Notes: generated by a model from the sequence alone, not told the origin. DNA of 32,595 nt from Mariprofundaceae bacterium (GCA_015488125.1 WFOJ01000231.1:1-32595); one strand, 5' to 3'. Counted from the first letter of the stretch, positions 17,262 to 26,753 are shown. A program made the numbers and translations.

Positions 17262-18308
17262 ATGGACATATCCGAACTGCTGGCATTTATGGTCAAGAAC
17301 GATGCATCTGACTTGCATGTTTCTGCCGGTGTTCCCCCGATGATTCGTATTCACGGGGATATGACGCGCATCAAAATGCCGGCGCTGGACGACCGAACCT
17401 GCCAGGCAATGATTTATGACATCATGAACGATACGCAGCGCAAGACCTTTGAAGAAAAGCTGGAACTCGACTTTTCGTTTGCGCTGGGTGATATTGCCCG
17501 TTTTCGTGTGAATGTTTTCAAGCAGAATCGTGGCCTTAGCGCGGTATTCCGTAATATTCCAACGGAAGTACTGAGTATGGAAAAGTTGCGTTGCCCGGAA
17601 GTTTTCAAGGATATTGCCATGTTACCGCGTGGTATTTGCCTGGTTACCGGACCAACCGGATCGGGTAAGTCAACCACGCTGGCTGCCATGATGGATTACC
17701 GCAATGAAAATGAAAAAGGCCATATCCTGACCATTGAAGACCCGATTGAATTTGTGCATCAGCCTAAAAGCTGCCTAATCTCACAGCGTGAATTGGGGCC
17801 GCATACACTATCCTTCGCTAATGCCCTGAAGGCGGCGCTGCGTGAAGACCCAGATGTTATCTTGGTGGGTGAAATGCGTGATCTGGAAACGATTTCCCTG
17901 GCATTATCCGCTGCAGAAACAGGTCATATGGTGTTTGGCACCTTGCACACCTCGTCCGCACCAAAAACGGTTGACCGTATTATCGATGTGTTTCCTGCTG
18001 CGGAAAAAGACATGATTCGGGCCATGCTCTCGGAATCTCTCAAAGCCGTGATTTCACAGGCTTTGCTGAAAACAGCGGATGGCCATGGCCGCGTCGCTGC
18101 TCATGAAATCATGATTGGCACGCCGGCGATTCGCAATCTGATCCGTGAAAACAAGATCCCGCAAATGGTCTCGGTGATGCAAACCGGCCAGCGCGAAGGC
18201 ATGCAAACGCTGGATATGAACCTCAAACGACTGGTTGCCGAACGCAAAATCACGGAGAAAGCTGCCTATGAAAAGGCCAATAACAAGAAGTTATTTTCCC
18301 CGGACTAA
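17262..18308 (+). CDS. pilT: Type IV pilus retraction ATPase PilT
   Basis: MDISELLAFMVKNDASDLHVSAGVPPMIRIHGD, GPTGSGKSTTLAAMMDY, DPDVILVGEMRDLETI, TGHMVFGTLHTSSA, AAHEIMIGTPAIRNLIRENK. The track start at 17259 is an adjacent ATG. Confidence 0.96.
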   Translation: MDISELLAFMVKNDASDLHVSAGVPPMIRIHGDMTRIKMPALDDRTCQAMIYDIMNDTQRKTFEEKLELDFSFALGDIARFRVNVFKQNRGLSAVFRNIPTEVLSMEKLRCPEVFKDIAMLPRGICLVTGPTGSGKSTTLAAMMDYRNENEKGHILTIEDPIEFVHQPKSCLISQRELGPHTLSFANALKAALREDPDVILVGEMRDLETISLALSAAETGHMVFGTLHTSSAPKTVDRIIDVFPAAEKDMIRAMLSESLKAVISQALLKTADGHGRVAAHEIMIGTPAIRNLIRENKIPQMVSVMQTGQREGMQTLDMNLKRLVAERKITEKAAYEKANNKKLFSPD

Positions 18309-18377
18309 TGCAGGTTGTGTTAATGAATAGCTACTGCCTCCGATAACCCATCACACAAACAAGGAAGAGTAACCCCC

Positions 18378-19526
18378 ATGAGCGCAAGAGAACCTGAAAA
18401 GCTTTCCATCAAAAAATTGCTGATGGTCATGGTTAAGCAAGATGCTTCTGATTTGTACATCACCTCCGGTATAGCACCGGCTTATCGCATTAAAGGCGCT
18501 GTCATTCCACTAAAACAACCGCCGCTTAACGCTGTGCAAACAGAACAACTGGCCAATGCGACGATGACGGAAAAACAGCGCGCCATCTTTGCCGAAGAAA
18601 TGGAAATGAATCTGGCGATTGCCTATGAGGGTATGGGGCGTTTTCGCGTCAATATTTTCCGTCAACGCGGTGATGTCGGTATGGTGATCCGTAAAATCAC
18701 TACCGAGGTGCCGACGATTGATCAGCTTGGCTTACCGGAAATTATGAAAGAAGTCATCATGGAAAAGCGCGGCCTGGTACTCATGGTGGGCGCTACCAGT
18801 TCGGGTAAATCAACATCCATGGCAGCCATGCTGGATCATCGCAACCGTCATCAGCAAGGCCATATCATTACCATTGAAGACCCGGTCGAGTTTGTGCATC
18901 AGCATCGCAAATGTATCATCACCCAACGAGAAGTCGGAACGGATACGGCAACCTTCAAGGCAGCATTGAAGAACACCCTTCGTCAGGCACCTGATGTGAT
19001 TCTGGTGGGCGAGATTCGTGATCGTGAAACCATGGAACATGCCCTGGAGTTTGCCGAAACCGGGCATTTATGCCTGGGTACGCTGCATGCCAATAATGCC
19101 AATCAGGCGCTTGAACGGGTGATGAACTTTTTCCCTGAAGAAATGCATGCGCAGGTTTGCCTGAATCTGGCGATGAATATGAAAGCCATTTTCTCCCAGC
19201 GGCTGGTTAAAACCGTTGATGGTGGACGTAAGGCTGCCATTGAAATTCTGATCAACACGCCGCGTATTGCAGATTTGATTGAAAAATGGGAGATCGGTGA
19301 GATCAAAGAAGCCATGGAACGCAGCGCCAACTACGGCATGCAGACCTTTGACCAACATCTGTTGCGTCTGTGGCGGGAAGGCTTTATTACGGAGGAAGAT
19401 GCGCTGGTCAATGCCGATGCGATTAACGATTTGCGCCTGAAAATCAAGATGGCCAAGCTGGAAAGTTCCGATGGTGACAGTATGGATCAGCTGGATGCCA
19501 TGAATGAGAGTGAGTTGCGTATCTGA
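18378..19526 (+). CDS. pilU: PilT-dependent retraction ATPase PilU
   Basis: KLLMVMVKQDASDLYITSGIAPAYRIKG, RGLVLMVGATSSGKSTSMAAM, CIITQREVGTDT, TLRQAPDVILVGEIRDRETMEHALEFAETGHLCLGTLHANNANQALERVMNFFPEE. Confidence 0.94.
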   Translation: MSAREPEKLSIKKLLMVMVKQDASDLYITSGIAPAYRIKGAVIPLKQPPLNAVQTEQLANATMTEKQRAIFAEEMEMNLAIAYEGMGRFRVNIFRQRGDVGMVIRKITTEVPTIDQLGLPEIMKEVIMEKRGLVLMVGATSSGKSTSMAAMLDHRNRHQQGHIITIEDPVEFVHQHRKCIITQREVGTDTATFKAALKNTLRQAPDVILVGEIRDRETMEHALEFAETGHLCLGTLHANNANQALERVMNFFPEEMHAQVCLNLAMNMKAIFSQRLVKTVDGGRKAAIEILINTPRIADLIEKWEIGEIKEAMERSANYGMQTFDQHLLRLWREGFITEEDALVNADAINDLRLKIKMAKLESSDGDSMDQLDAMNESELRI

Positions 19527-20626
19527 TGGCTGCTGATAACTGGCATTTGATCGACGATTTATTGCTGGCCTCGACGCGCCACAAAGCATCAGATTTGCTG
19601 GTGCGAACGGGTGATCGCATTCGCATGCGCATCAATGGTGCCTGGGTCAGCGTCTCACCCGATAAAATTCCTCCCCCAAGCCGCGATATGCTCAAGGAAA
19701 TGATCTCGCATATGCTGGATGCCTCGTTCATCAAGGCTGATGTGGAAAACTGCCGCAACCTGGATTTTCAGTATTCCCTTGAGGACGTAGCCCATTTTCG
19801 TATTCATGTGATGCGCACGGGCAATAATTTTGGTATTGTCTCTCGCGTCATCCCAAAAAATATTCCGACCTTCGCGGATCTGAGGTTACCGCCTGTTATC
19901 AACGATATCTGTCAGAACCGCAACGGGCTGATACTGATGGCTGGCGCTACAGGCTCGGGAAAATCCACGACCATGGCTGCCATGTTGCAACACATTATAG
20001 AAACCAAGCCGGTACACGTGGTCACCCTCGAAGACCCGATGGAGTTTCGTTATGCGACAACCCATAAAGGAACGGTCACTCAGCGTCAGGTTGGCATTGA
20101 TGTGGACGATTATACCCAGGGCTTGATGGATGCCTTGCGCGAAGCGCCTGATATTATCGTCGCAGGGGAAGCGCGAGACAGGGAAGTGATCCAGCTTGCC
20201 TTGCAGGCGTCAGAAACGGGGCATCTGGTTATGGCGACGGTGCATGCGACAACGGCCGTAGGCACCATGCAGCGCATTATGTCGGCCTTTGGCCTGGATG
20301 AGCAGGATGCGATTCGCGAACGCTTGTCAGAAAATCTGCGCGCTGTTGTGGTACAAAAGCTTCTCCCGATGAAAGGTGGTAAGGGGCGGATTGCAGCACA
20401 GGAAATTATGATTGTTAGCTCGGTCATTCGCCATTTTATCCTCGACCCCGACCGTTGGTCGGAAATCCCCAAATCCATGGAAGATGGCCACAATCTTTAT
20501 GGCAGTCAGACTTTCGATCAGCATTTGCAACGCCTGGTTGAAAACGGTGAGGTTGAATATGAAGAAGCAAAAGCTGCTGCCGTGTTTAAGGAAGACTTCG
20601 CCATGCGTCTGGGATTGGAAGACTGA
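19526..20626 (+). CDS. Third PilT/PilU-family ATPase, divergent paralogue
   Basis: 366 aa. GATGSGKSTTMAAML, VTLEDPMEF, APDIIVAGEARDREVIQLALQASETGHLVMATVHATT. ATG overlaps the pilU stop (TGATG at 19524-19528). Confidence 0.9.
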   Translation: MAADNWHLIDDLLLASTRHKASDLLVRTGDRIRMRINGAWVSVSPDKIPPPSRDMLKEMISHMLDASFIKADVENCRNLDFQYSLEDVAHFRIHVMRTGNNFGIVSRVIPKNIPTFADLRLPPVINDICQNRNGLILMAGATGSGKSTTMAAMLQHIIETKPVHVVTLEDPMEFRYATTHKGTVTQRQVGIDVDDYTQGLMDALREAPDIIVAGEARDREVIQLALQASETGHLVMATVHATTAVGTMQRIMSAFGLDEQDAIRERLSENLRAVVVQKLLPMKGGKGRIAAQEIMIVSSVIRHFILDPDRWSEIPKSMEDGHNLYGSQTFDQHLQRLVENGEVEYEEAKAAAVFKEDFAMRLGLED

Positions 20627-21033
20627 TGCCCGAATCTGTTGCTCTTGTGCTGTTGAGTTTTGCCTGGCTGGCACTGGCGCTGAAGTTGCGCCAACGGCAT
20701 CGCTTACATGCTGCCATGATGGGTATCCTGTGTGTGTTTGATGTGTTCTTCCCGTTTTATCTTTATTTGACTCACAACTGGTATGAACGCCTGATTGTGC
20801 ATAAAGAACTCCTCTCTTTTGCCGTTTGGGCGCACCTTATTTTCATTCTTTCACTGTATGCACTGTATGTGCTGCAAATACTGTCAGGGCGTCATATGCT
20901 GAACAACAAGAAGGCAGAACAACAAACACATCAAATGCAGGCGCGTGCCTTTGTTGTGGTGCGCATCTTTGCCTTTGTTAGTGGCGTGTTGTTACTGGAG
21001 CCAGAGACAACGGCCAGGGCATTTGGAGGTTAA
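20626..21033 (+). CDS. Small multi-pass membrane protein of unknown function
   Basis: 135 aa, 3-4 hydrophobic segments. ATG overlaps the stop of the preceding ATPase gene (TGATG). His residues near predicted membrane segments (RHRLHAAMM, YLTHNWYERLIVHKELLSFAVWAHLIF). Confidence 0.65.
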   Translation: MPESVALVLLSFAWLALALKLRQRHRLHAAMMGILCVFDVFFPFYLYLTHNWYERLIVHKELLSFAVWAHLIFILSLYALYVLQILSGRHMLNNKKAEQQTHQMQARAFVVVRIFAFVSGVLLLEPETTARAFGG

Positions 21034-21036
21034 CAA

Positions 21037-21861
21037 GTGACGATAACGGGTATCTACGTGTTCCCGCTGGCAGGTTTGATCAGTTTGCTGGGAAGTTTGA
21101 TTATCTGGCGCTGCGCCTGGCAAAAACCAGCGCTGTCACCCAATGATGAATCACTATTGTTCGGCCTGCTGATTGTATCAGTATTCCTTACTGCTTCTGG
21201 TATTATCGTGTTACATCCGGTGAGCGAGCAGATGATTCATTTTACGCTACCAACATCTGCGGCCATGGCTACATTACTGGTGCAGGCCATGTATCTGGTC
21301 GGATTGTTCCGCTACGGCATGCGCGGATTAGGGCTGTTTTTGCTACCTGTTACGGCTATTCCCTTGCTGTTGATCCCTTTTCTTTCGGCTGCTGATATTA
21401 ACGATGCCATCCCCACCGGCTCCTTACTGGAGACGGGGCATCTGATGATCTCCATGATTGCCTATGCTGTATTGACCATGGCGGCATTTCATGCCTGGAT
21501 GCATTTATTGCTGGATCATGCACTGCGCCGAAAACGCCTGTCACCGATTTTTCAGTTTCTTCCTTCACTGGCGGAAATAGAAGCCATGATGTTTGTTTTA
21601 TTGCGATGGTCAGCGGCGCTGATCGGGGTAAGCATTGTTTCCGGACTGAGCTGGCAATGGGTTGCTTTTTCCCATTTTTCCTTACTTAATCACAAGGTGA
21701 TTCTGGCCATGTTGTCGTTTATCAGTATTGTGGTGTTACTCATCAAACATCGTCAATCAGGCTGGAATGGACGCTTTGCCAGTAAAATGGTTCTTTCTGC
21801 TTACGCCTTGCTATTACTGGCATACTTTGGCGTTAAAACTATTCACACCTGGGGAGGCTAA
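21037..21861 (+). CDS. Cytochrome c assembly (CcsA/YpjD-like) inner membrane protein
   Basis: 274 aa, GTG start 3 nt after the preceding stop. 7-8 TM pattern; TGHLMISMIAYAVLTMAAFHAWMHLLLDHALRRKR, LPSLAEIEAMMFVLLRWSAALIGVSIVSGL, NHKVILAMLSF resemble YpjD/CcsA. Confidence 0.8.
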   Translation: MTITGIYVFPLAGLISLLGSLIIWRCAWQKPALSPNDESLLFGLLIVSVFLTASGIIVLHPVSEQMIHFTLPTSAAMATLLVQAMYLVGLFRYGMRGLGLFLLPVTAIPLLLIPFLSAADINDAIPTGSLLETGHLMISMIAYAVLTMAAFHAWMHLLLDHALRRKRLSPIFQFLPSLAEIEAMMFVLLRWSAALIGVSIVSGLSWQWVAFSHFSLLNHKVILAMLSFISIVVLLIKHRQSGWNGRFASKMVLSAYALLLLAYFGVKTIHTWGG

Positions 21862-21863
21862 TC

Positions 21864-23141
21864 CTGGACCTTGGCCTTTCAGCAGCTTTATTGCTGCTGT
21901 TCATTGTTCTTTCCGCGGTGTTTTCCGGCTCGGAAACAGCGCTGACGCATAGTCGAAGGGCGACACTTCACGTGCTGCGTGAACAGGGAAAACGCGGTGC
22001 TGCCGCCGCTGAGGCCTTGTTGAATAACCCCGACCGTATGCTGGCGACTATTTTGCTGGGCAATAACTTCGTGAATTTTGCTGCCTCCAGCTTGGCAGCG
22101 GCGGTATTGGTCAGCCTGTTTGGCGACGCCGGTATCGTTTATGCAACCATTATCATGACGGCGGTGATAGTGATTTTTTCCGAGTTGTTGCCAAAGACGA
22201 TTGCCGTCGTTCATGCCGAAACGCTGGCCTGCGCGATTGCCCCCTGGTTGCAGCGTTTTTCCAGGCTGTTCACACCGTTTATCGCTATCATGCTGGTCAG
22301 TGTCCAGTTGGCTCGTCGCATGATGGGAATTTCCGACGAGCGCAAGACTGGTCTGAATCGTCAGGAATTGGGAGCATTGATCCGCATGAGCGCCAACAGC
22401 GGCTATCTTGATGCCAGCCATCAGCAAATGCTTTCCGGCAACCTGCGTCTGGCGCAAATTCCGGTGAAGGCATTGATGACACCGCGCAACAATATTTGCA
22501 TGCTCAATGCCGCTGCCTCAATCGCCGAATGTCAGCAGCAGGTATTACGTCAGCCGTATTCCCGTTATCCGGTGTTTAGCGGACGAAGAGACAATCTTGT
22601 CGGCATTGTTCACCTGCGTTCCCTGTTCAGTGCAACCACTATTGAGGCTCCCTTGTCCGAGCTGACGTTCATCGAGGCCTATTATATTCCCAATAATCAA
22701 AATGCCATGGCCCAGTTGTACGCTTTTCAGCAGCGCAAGGAACACATGGCCATTGTTGTTGATGAATATGGTGATATCGAAGGACTGGTGACGCTGGAAG
22801 ATATCCTCGAAAGCATCGTCGGTGAAATTGAGGATGAATCTGATGAAGTAGCGCAAAGTGAGATCGAATATTGCGGCGACCATTGGCGTGTGTTACCAAC
22901 AGCCAGCCTGCATGATATCAACCGCACACTTGAAGCCAATCTGCCGGAAGATCACGCCACCACCATCGGCGGTATGATTGTTTCGATCCTGGGTAAACAA
23001 CCAGATGGTGATATGACCTTGCATCTTCATCATTTGTTTATTAACGTCCACTTGTCGCCGGATCAGGGAATCCATCGTATTACCATTTACAAAAACAAAC
23101 CCGAGGTGGTCGAAACAGACCGCCCCAAGGAGACGTCGTGA
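21864..23141 (+). CDS. CNNM/HlyC-CorC family protein (DUF21 + CBS pair + CorC_HlyC domain)
   Basis: DUF21: LSAVFSGSETALTHSRRATLHVLREQGKRGA. CBS: VKALMTPRNNICML and AIVVDEYGDIEGLVTLEDILESIVGEIEDE. The track starts at TTG 21891; the frame is open upstream to CTG 21864, 6 nt after GGAGG. Confidence 0.88.
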   Translation: MDLGLSAALLLLFIVLSAVFSGSETALTHSRRATLHVLREQGKRGAAAAEALLNNPDRMLATILLGNNFVNFAASSLAAAVLVSLFGDAGIVYATIIMTAVIVIFSELLPKTIAVVHAETLACAIAPWLQRFSRLFTPFIAIMLVSVQLARRMMGISDERKTGLNRQELGALIRMSANSGYLDASHQQMLSGNLRLAQIPVKALMTPRNNICMLNAAASIAECQQQVLRQPYSRYPVFSGRRDNLVGIVHLRSLFSATTIEAPLSELTFIEAYYIPNNQNAMAQLYAFQQRKEHMAIVVDEYGDIEGLVTLEDILESIVGEIEDESDEVAQSEIEYCGDHWRVLPTASLHDINRTLEANLPEDHATTIGGMIVSILGKQPDGDMTLHLHHLFINVHLSPDQGIHRITIYKNKPEVVETDRPKETS

Positions 23142-24154
23142 CCCATTCAGCTCCCCGCCGTGTACTTTCAGGCATGCGTCCTACTGGCCACTTGCATATG
23201 GGCCATTACAAGGGCGTACTGGAAAACTGGCTGCAATTGCAGCGACAACACCAGTGCTATTTTTTTGCCGCTGACTGGCATGCATTGACCACCGATTACG
23301 CCAATCCGGACATTGTTCGCCAAACGATCTGGGATATGTTGATTGACTGGCTTGCTGTTGGCATTGATCCGGCGCAAAGTGTGATATTTATTCAGTCGGA
23401 AGTACCAGAACATGCTGAACTTCACCTGCTTTTTTCCTTTATGACCCCGCTGCCATGGCTGGAGCGCGTACCTACCTACAAGGACCAGATTGAGCAATTG
23501 CGCGAAAAAGATCTGGGTACTTACGGTTTTCTTGGCTATCCCCTGCTACAGGCTGCGGATATTTTGATCTACCTTGCTGATGCTGTACCCGTCGGTGAGG
23601 ATCAAGTGCCGCATGTGGAGCTGACCCGCGAGGTCGCTCGGCGTTTTAATCACTTGTACCGCAAACAAGGCCAGCCACTTTTTCCTGAGCCGGCAGCTTT
23701 GCTGATGCCTGCAGCCAAGTTGCCGGGACTGGACGGACGCAAAATGAGCAAATCCTATGGCAACACCATTGAATTGGCAGAAAGCTGGAAAACGACAGAG
23801 AAGAAAATCAAAACCATGCCAACTGATCCGGCCCGGGTGCGCCGCGATGATCCCGGTACTCCGGAGAAATGTCCTGTGTGGGCATACCATCGGATTTACA
23901 GCAGCGATGAAGAGCGTCAGGAGCTTGACGCAGGCTGCCGCAGCGCCGGCATTGGTTGCCTGGACTGCAAAAAAGTGTTGTTATGTCACCTGGAAGAAGA
24001 GCTGCAGCCGATTCGCGAGCGCCGTGAGGCCATTGCCGGTCGCATGGATGATGTGCGCGATATTGTTCGTGAAGGCAACAAAAAAGCACGGCTTCAGGCA
24101 TCCCGAACCATGGACAAAGTTCGTCGCGCTTTGAAAATGGGGTATCGTGTATAA
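23138..24154 (+). CDS. trpS: Tryptophanyl-tRNA synthetase with Cys-rich motif
   Basis: 338 aa. PTGHLHMGHYKGVL (HIGH-like), GRKMSKSYGN (KMSKS), YPLLQAADILIY, VPVGEDQVPHVELTREVARRFN. GTGA overlap with the upstream stop. Confidence 0.95.
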   Translation: MTHSAPRRVLSGMRPTGHLHMGHYKGVLENWLQLQRQHQCYFFAADWHALTTDYANPDIVRQTIWDMLIDWLAVGIDPAQSVIFIQSEVPEHAELHLLFSFMTPLPWLERVPTYKDQIEQLREKDLGTYGFLGYPLLQAADILIYLADAVPVGEDQVPHVELTREVARRFNHLYRKQGQPLFPEPAALLMPAAKLPGLDGRKMSKSYGNTIELAESWKTTEKKIKTMPTDPARVRRDDPGTPEKCPVWAYHRIYSSDEERQELDAGCRSAGIGCLDCKKVLLCHLEEELQPIRERREAIAGRMDDVRDIVREGNKKARLQASRTMDKVRRALKMGYRV

Positions 24155-24299
24155 ATGTGTGGTGAAAGCGCTACCGATGCCAGCCGCCTGCTAACAGGTG
24201 ATAGCTAACATGGCATCAGTGTGAAGTGATAGCGGCGCGAACAACAAACCACCGGCAGCGTGTTTTGCAATCGCCTCCGCATCGTGAGAGGAAACGTCA

Positions 24300-26729
24300 A
24301 TGTGGCAAATTGTACTGATCTTGATACTGATCTGGGGGGCTTTGGCCTATTATCGCCTTTCATTGACGATGATGGCGTTCAGCGCCGGATTATTGATGGT
24401 TATTGTGGCATTCAAAGGCATGTTGCCGTGGTGGCAATGGCTGACGTTAACGACTTGTCTGGCCGCGATACTGGCACTGTTGGGCACACCCCGCTGGCGT
24501 ATGGCATGCCTGTCAGAACCATTGCGCCGCTGGCTGGCCGACTCACTGCCGGCCATGTCTGCTACGGAACGGGAAGCGCTGGCCGCTGGTCAGACAGGTT
24601 GGGAAAAAACCTTTTTTACCGGAAGACCCGACTGGGACAGTTTGCTGGAACGACAACCCCAAGGGCTTAGCGAACGTGAACAAGCATTCATTGATGGTCC
24701 GCTGAGTGAACTGTGTGAATTATTGCACGACTGGGAAATTAACCACCAGCGCCACGATCTGCCTCCGGAGGCCTGGCAAAAAATGCGGCAAATCGGCCTG
24801 TTCGGCATGATTATTCCGGAAGCGTTCGGCGGTCTTGGCTTTTCCGCCCGTGCTCATTCTGCTGTGATTGCCAAACTGGCCAGTCGTAGTGTCAGCGCCG
24901 CTGTTACCGCCATGGTACCCAATTCATTAGGGCCTGCTGAATTACTACTGCGTTATGGCACGAAGGCGCAGCAACAACAATTACTGCCCAAGCTGGCCAG
25001 CGGTGAGCACATTCCCTGTTTTGCCCTGACGGCCGCTGATGCTGGTAGCGATGCCGCAGCCATGCTGGACGAAGGTATTGTCGAGCGTAATGACGACGGT
25101 GAGATTGGCATTCGCCTGAACTGGCACAAGCGTTATATCACACTGGCCCCCGTGGCCACACTATTGGGCCTGGCGTTTCGCTTGCGTGATCCGGATGGTC
25201 TGCTTGGCGAAGACACAGAACCCGGTATTACTCTGGCGCTTATTCCTGTGGATACCCCCGGTGTCACAACCGGTCGTCGTCACTGGCCCATGGGGCTGGC
25301 GTTCATGAACGGGCCTACCGATGGCAAGGATGTGTGGATCACGCCGGATCAGATCATCGGCGGCCCGGCTCGCGCCGGGCAGGGCTGGCGCATGCTGATG
25401 GAGTGTTTAAGCAATGGCCGGGGCATTTCCCTGCCTGCCATGGCGGTGGGAGCTGCACAAAAAAGTGCGTTTTGCTGCGGGGCCTATGCTCTGGTGCGCA
25501 AGCAGTTTCATTTGCCTATTGGCCGCTTTGAGGGCGTGGAAATGGTGCTGGCAAGTATTGGTGGTCATGCTTATATGATGAATGCAGCCCGTGAATTTGC
25601 GGTACAAAACATGGATGCAGGTGAAACATCGACAGTGGCCTCAGCCATTCTCAAATACCACTTGACTGAACGCATGCGACTATGTGTGAATGCAGCCATG
25701 GATATTCACGGTGGCAAGGGGATTTCACAGGGACCGCGCAATTATCTGGGCGATATGTATCAGGCATTGCCTGTTGGTATTACAGTCGAGGGGGCCAATA
25801 TCCTGACCCGCTCGCTGATTATTTTTGGTCAGGGGGTATTGCGCTGCCACCCCTGTTTGCTGACGGAAATGGAAAGCGCCCGTTCACAGGCCGATGATGC
25901 TCCCCGACAATTCGATCAGGCCTTGTGTTCCCATATCAGCATGCTGCTGACCAATGCCGTGCGCAGCATCTGGCTGGGCTTGACTCATGCGCGCTTTACC
26001 CATGTGCCGGTTTCTGGCCCTGAAGCCTGTTATTACCAGCATGCCAGCCGTTTTTCAGCAGCATTGGCATTGTGCGCGGATGTTACGCTGCTCAGCCTGG
26101 GCAGCGCCTTCAAACGGCGTGAAGCCATTTCTGCCCGCCTTGGCGATGCCTTCAGCCAATTGTATATGCTAGCCGCCACGCTGCGTTATTTTCGCAGCCG
26201 TGGCAGCCGGAAACAGGAGTTACCGCTGTTACAGTGGGCCTGTGAAGATGCATTGTGGCGAACGCAGCAGGCGCTTGATGGCGTACTGCGTAATTTGCCG
26301 CACCGGCCGCTGGCCTGGTTGTTGCGCCGTATGATTTTCCCCTGGGGCCTGTGTTATCAACCACCGGCTGATTGGCTGGATCATCAGGTGGCGGCAGCCA
26401 TGATGACACCGGAGATCAATCAGCGTATCACCGAATTGGTATGGTTGCCTGAAGCGGATGATGAACCGTTACGACAATTGCATACCGCCTGGCAGACATG
26501 CCTGAAAGCAGCACCACTGGAGCGCCGTCTTGAACTGGCAATGGCCCGTGGCCAATTGCCGGCGGCACTGTTGCGTCAGCCTGCCTTACTGGCCAGTGAA
26601 GCGGTGACACACACCATCTTCACCGATGAAGAAGCTGAATTATGGCTACGTGCCAATACCCTGCGTCAGCAGGTTATTGCCGTGGATGATTTTGCAGCAA
26701 CATGTTTTGTGGCACCGTCAAAACCTTGA
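24300..26729 (+). CDS. fadE: Acyl-CoA dehydrogenase, FadE-like (membrane-anchored)
   Basis: 809 aa. N-terminal TM helices; GLFGMIIPEAFGGLGFSARAHSAVIAKLASRS, PNSLGPAELLLRYGT, CFALTAADAGSDAAAM, FNGPTDGKDVWIT-like segment, DIHGGKGISQGPRNYLG. Confidence 0.92.
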   Translation: MWQIVLILILIWGALAYYRLSLTMMAFSAGLLMVIVAFKGMLPWWQWLTLTTCLAAILALLGTPRWRMACLSEPLRRWLADSLPAMSATEREALAAGQTGWEKTFFTGRPDWDSLLERQPQGLSEREQAFIDGPLSELCELLHDWEINHQRHDLPPEAWQKMRQIGLFGMIIPEAFGGLGFSARAHSAVIAKLASRSVSAAVTAMVPNSLGPAELLLRYGTKAQQQQLLPKLASGEHIPCFALTAADAGSDAAAMLDEGIVERNDDGEIGIRLNWHKRYITLAPVATLLGLAFRLRDPDGLLGEDTEPGITLALIPVDTPGVTTGRRHWPMGLAFMNGPTDGKDVWITPDQIIGGPARAGQGWRMLMECLSNGRGISLPAMAVGAAQKSAFCCGAYALVRKQFHLPIGRFEGVEMVLASIGGHAYMMNAAREFAVQNMDAGETSTVASAILKYHLTERMRLCVNAAMDIHGGKGISQGPRNYLGDMYQALPVGITVEGANILTRSLIIFGQGVLRCHPCLLTEMESARSQADDAPRQFDQALCSHISMLLTNAVRSIWLGLTHARFTHVPVSGPEACYYQHASRFSAALALCADVTLLSLGSAFKRREAISARLGDAFSQLYMLAATLRYFRSRGSRKQELPLLQWACEDALWRTQQALDGVLRNLPHRPLAWLLRRMIFPWGLCYQPPADWLDHQVAAAMMTPEINQRITELVWLPEADDEPLRQLHTAWQTCLKAAPLERRLELAMARGQLPAALLRQPALLASEAVTHTIFTDEEAELWLRANTLRQQVIAVDDFAATCFVAPSKP

Positions 26730-26753
26730 CCATGAAGGGGACATTGCTAATAT
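26726..26753 (+). promoter_or_regulatory. Candidate sigma70 promoter for iscR
   Basis: TTGACC (26726-26731) - 16 nt - TAATAT (26748-26753), overlapping the fadE stop codon and 65 nt upstream of the iscR ATG. Confidence 0.4.
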
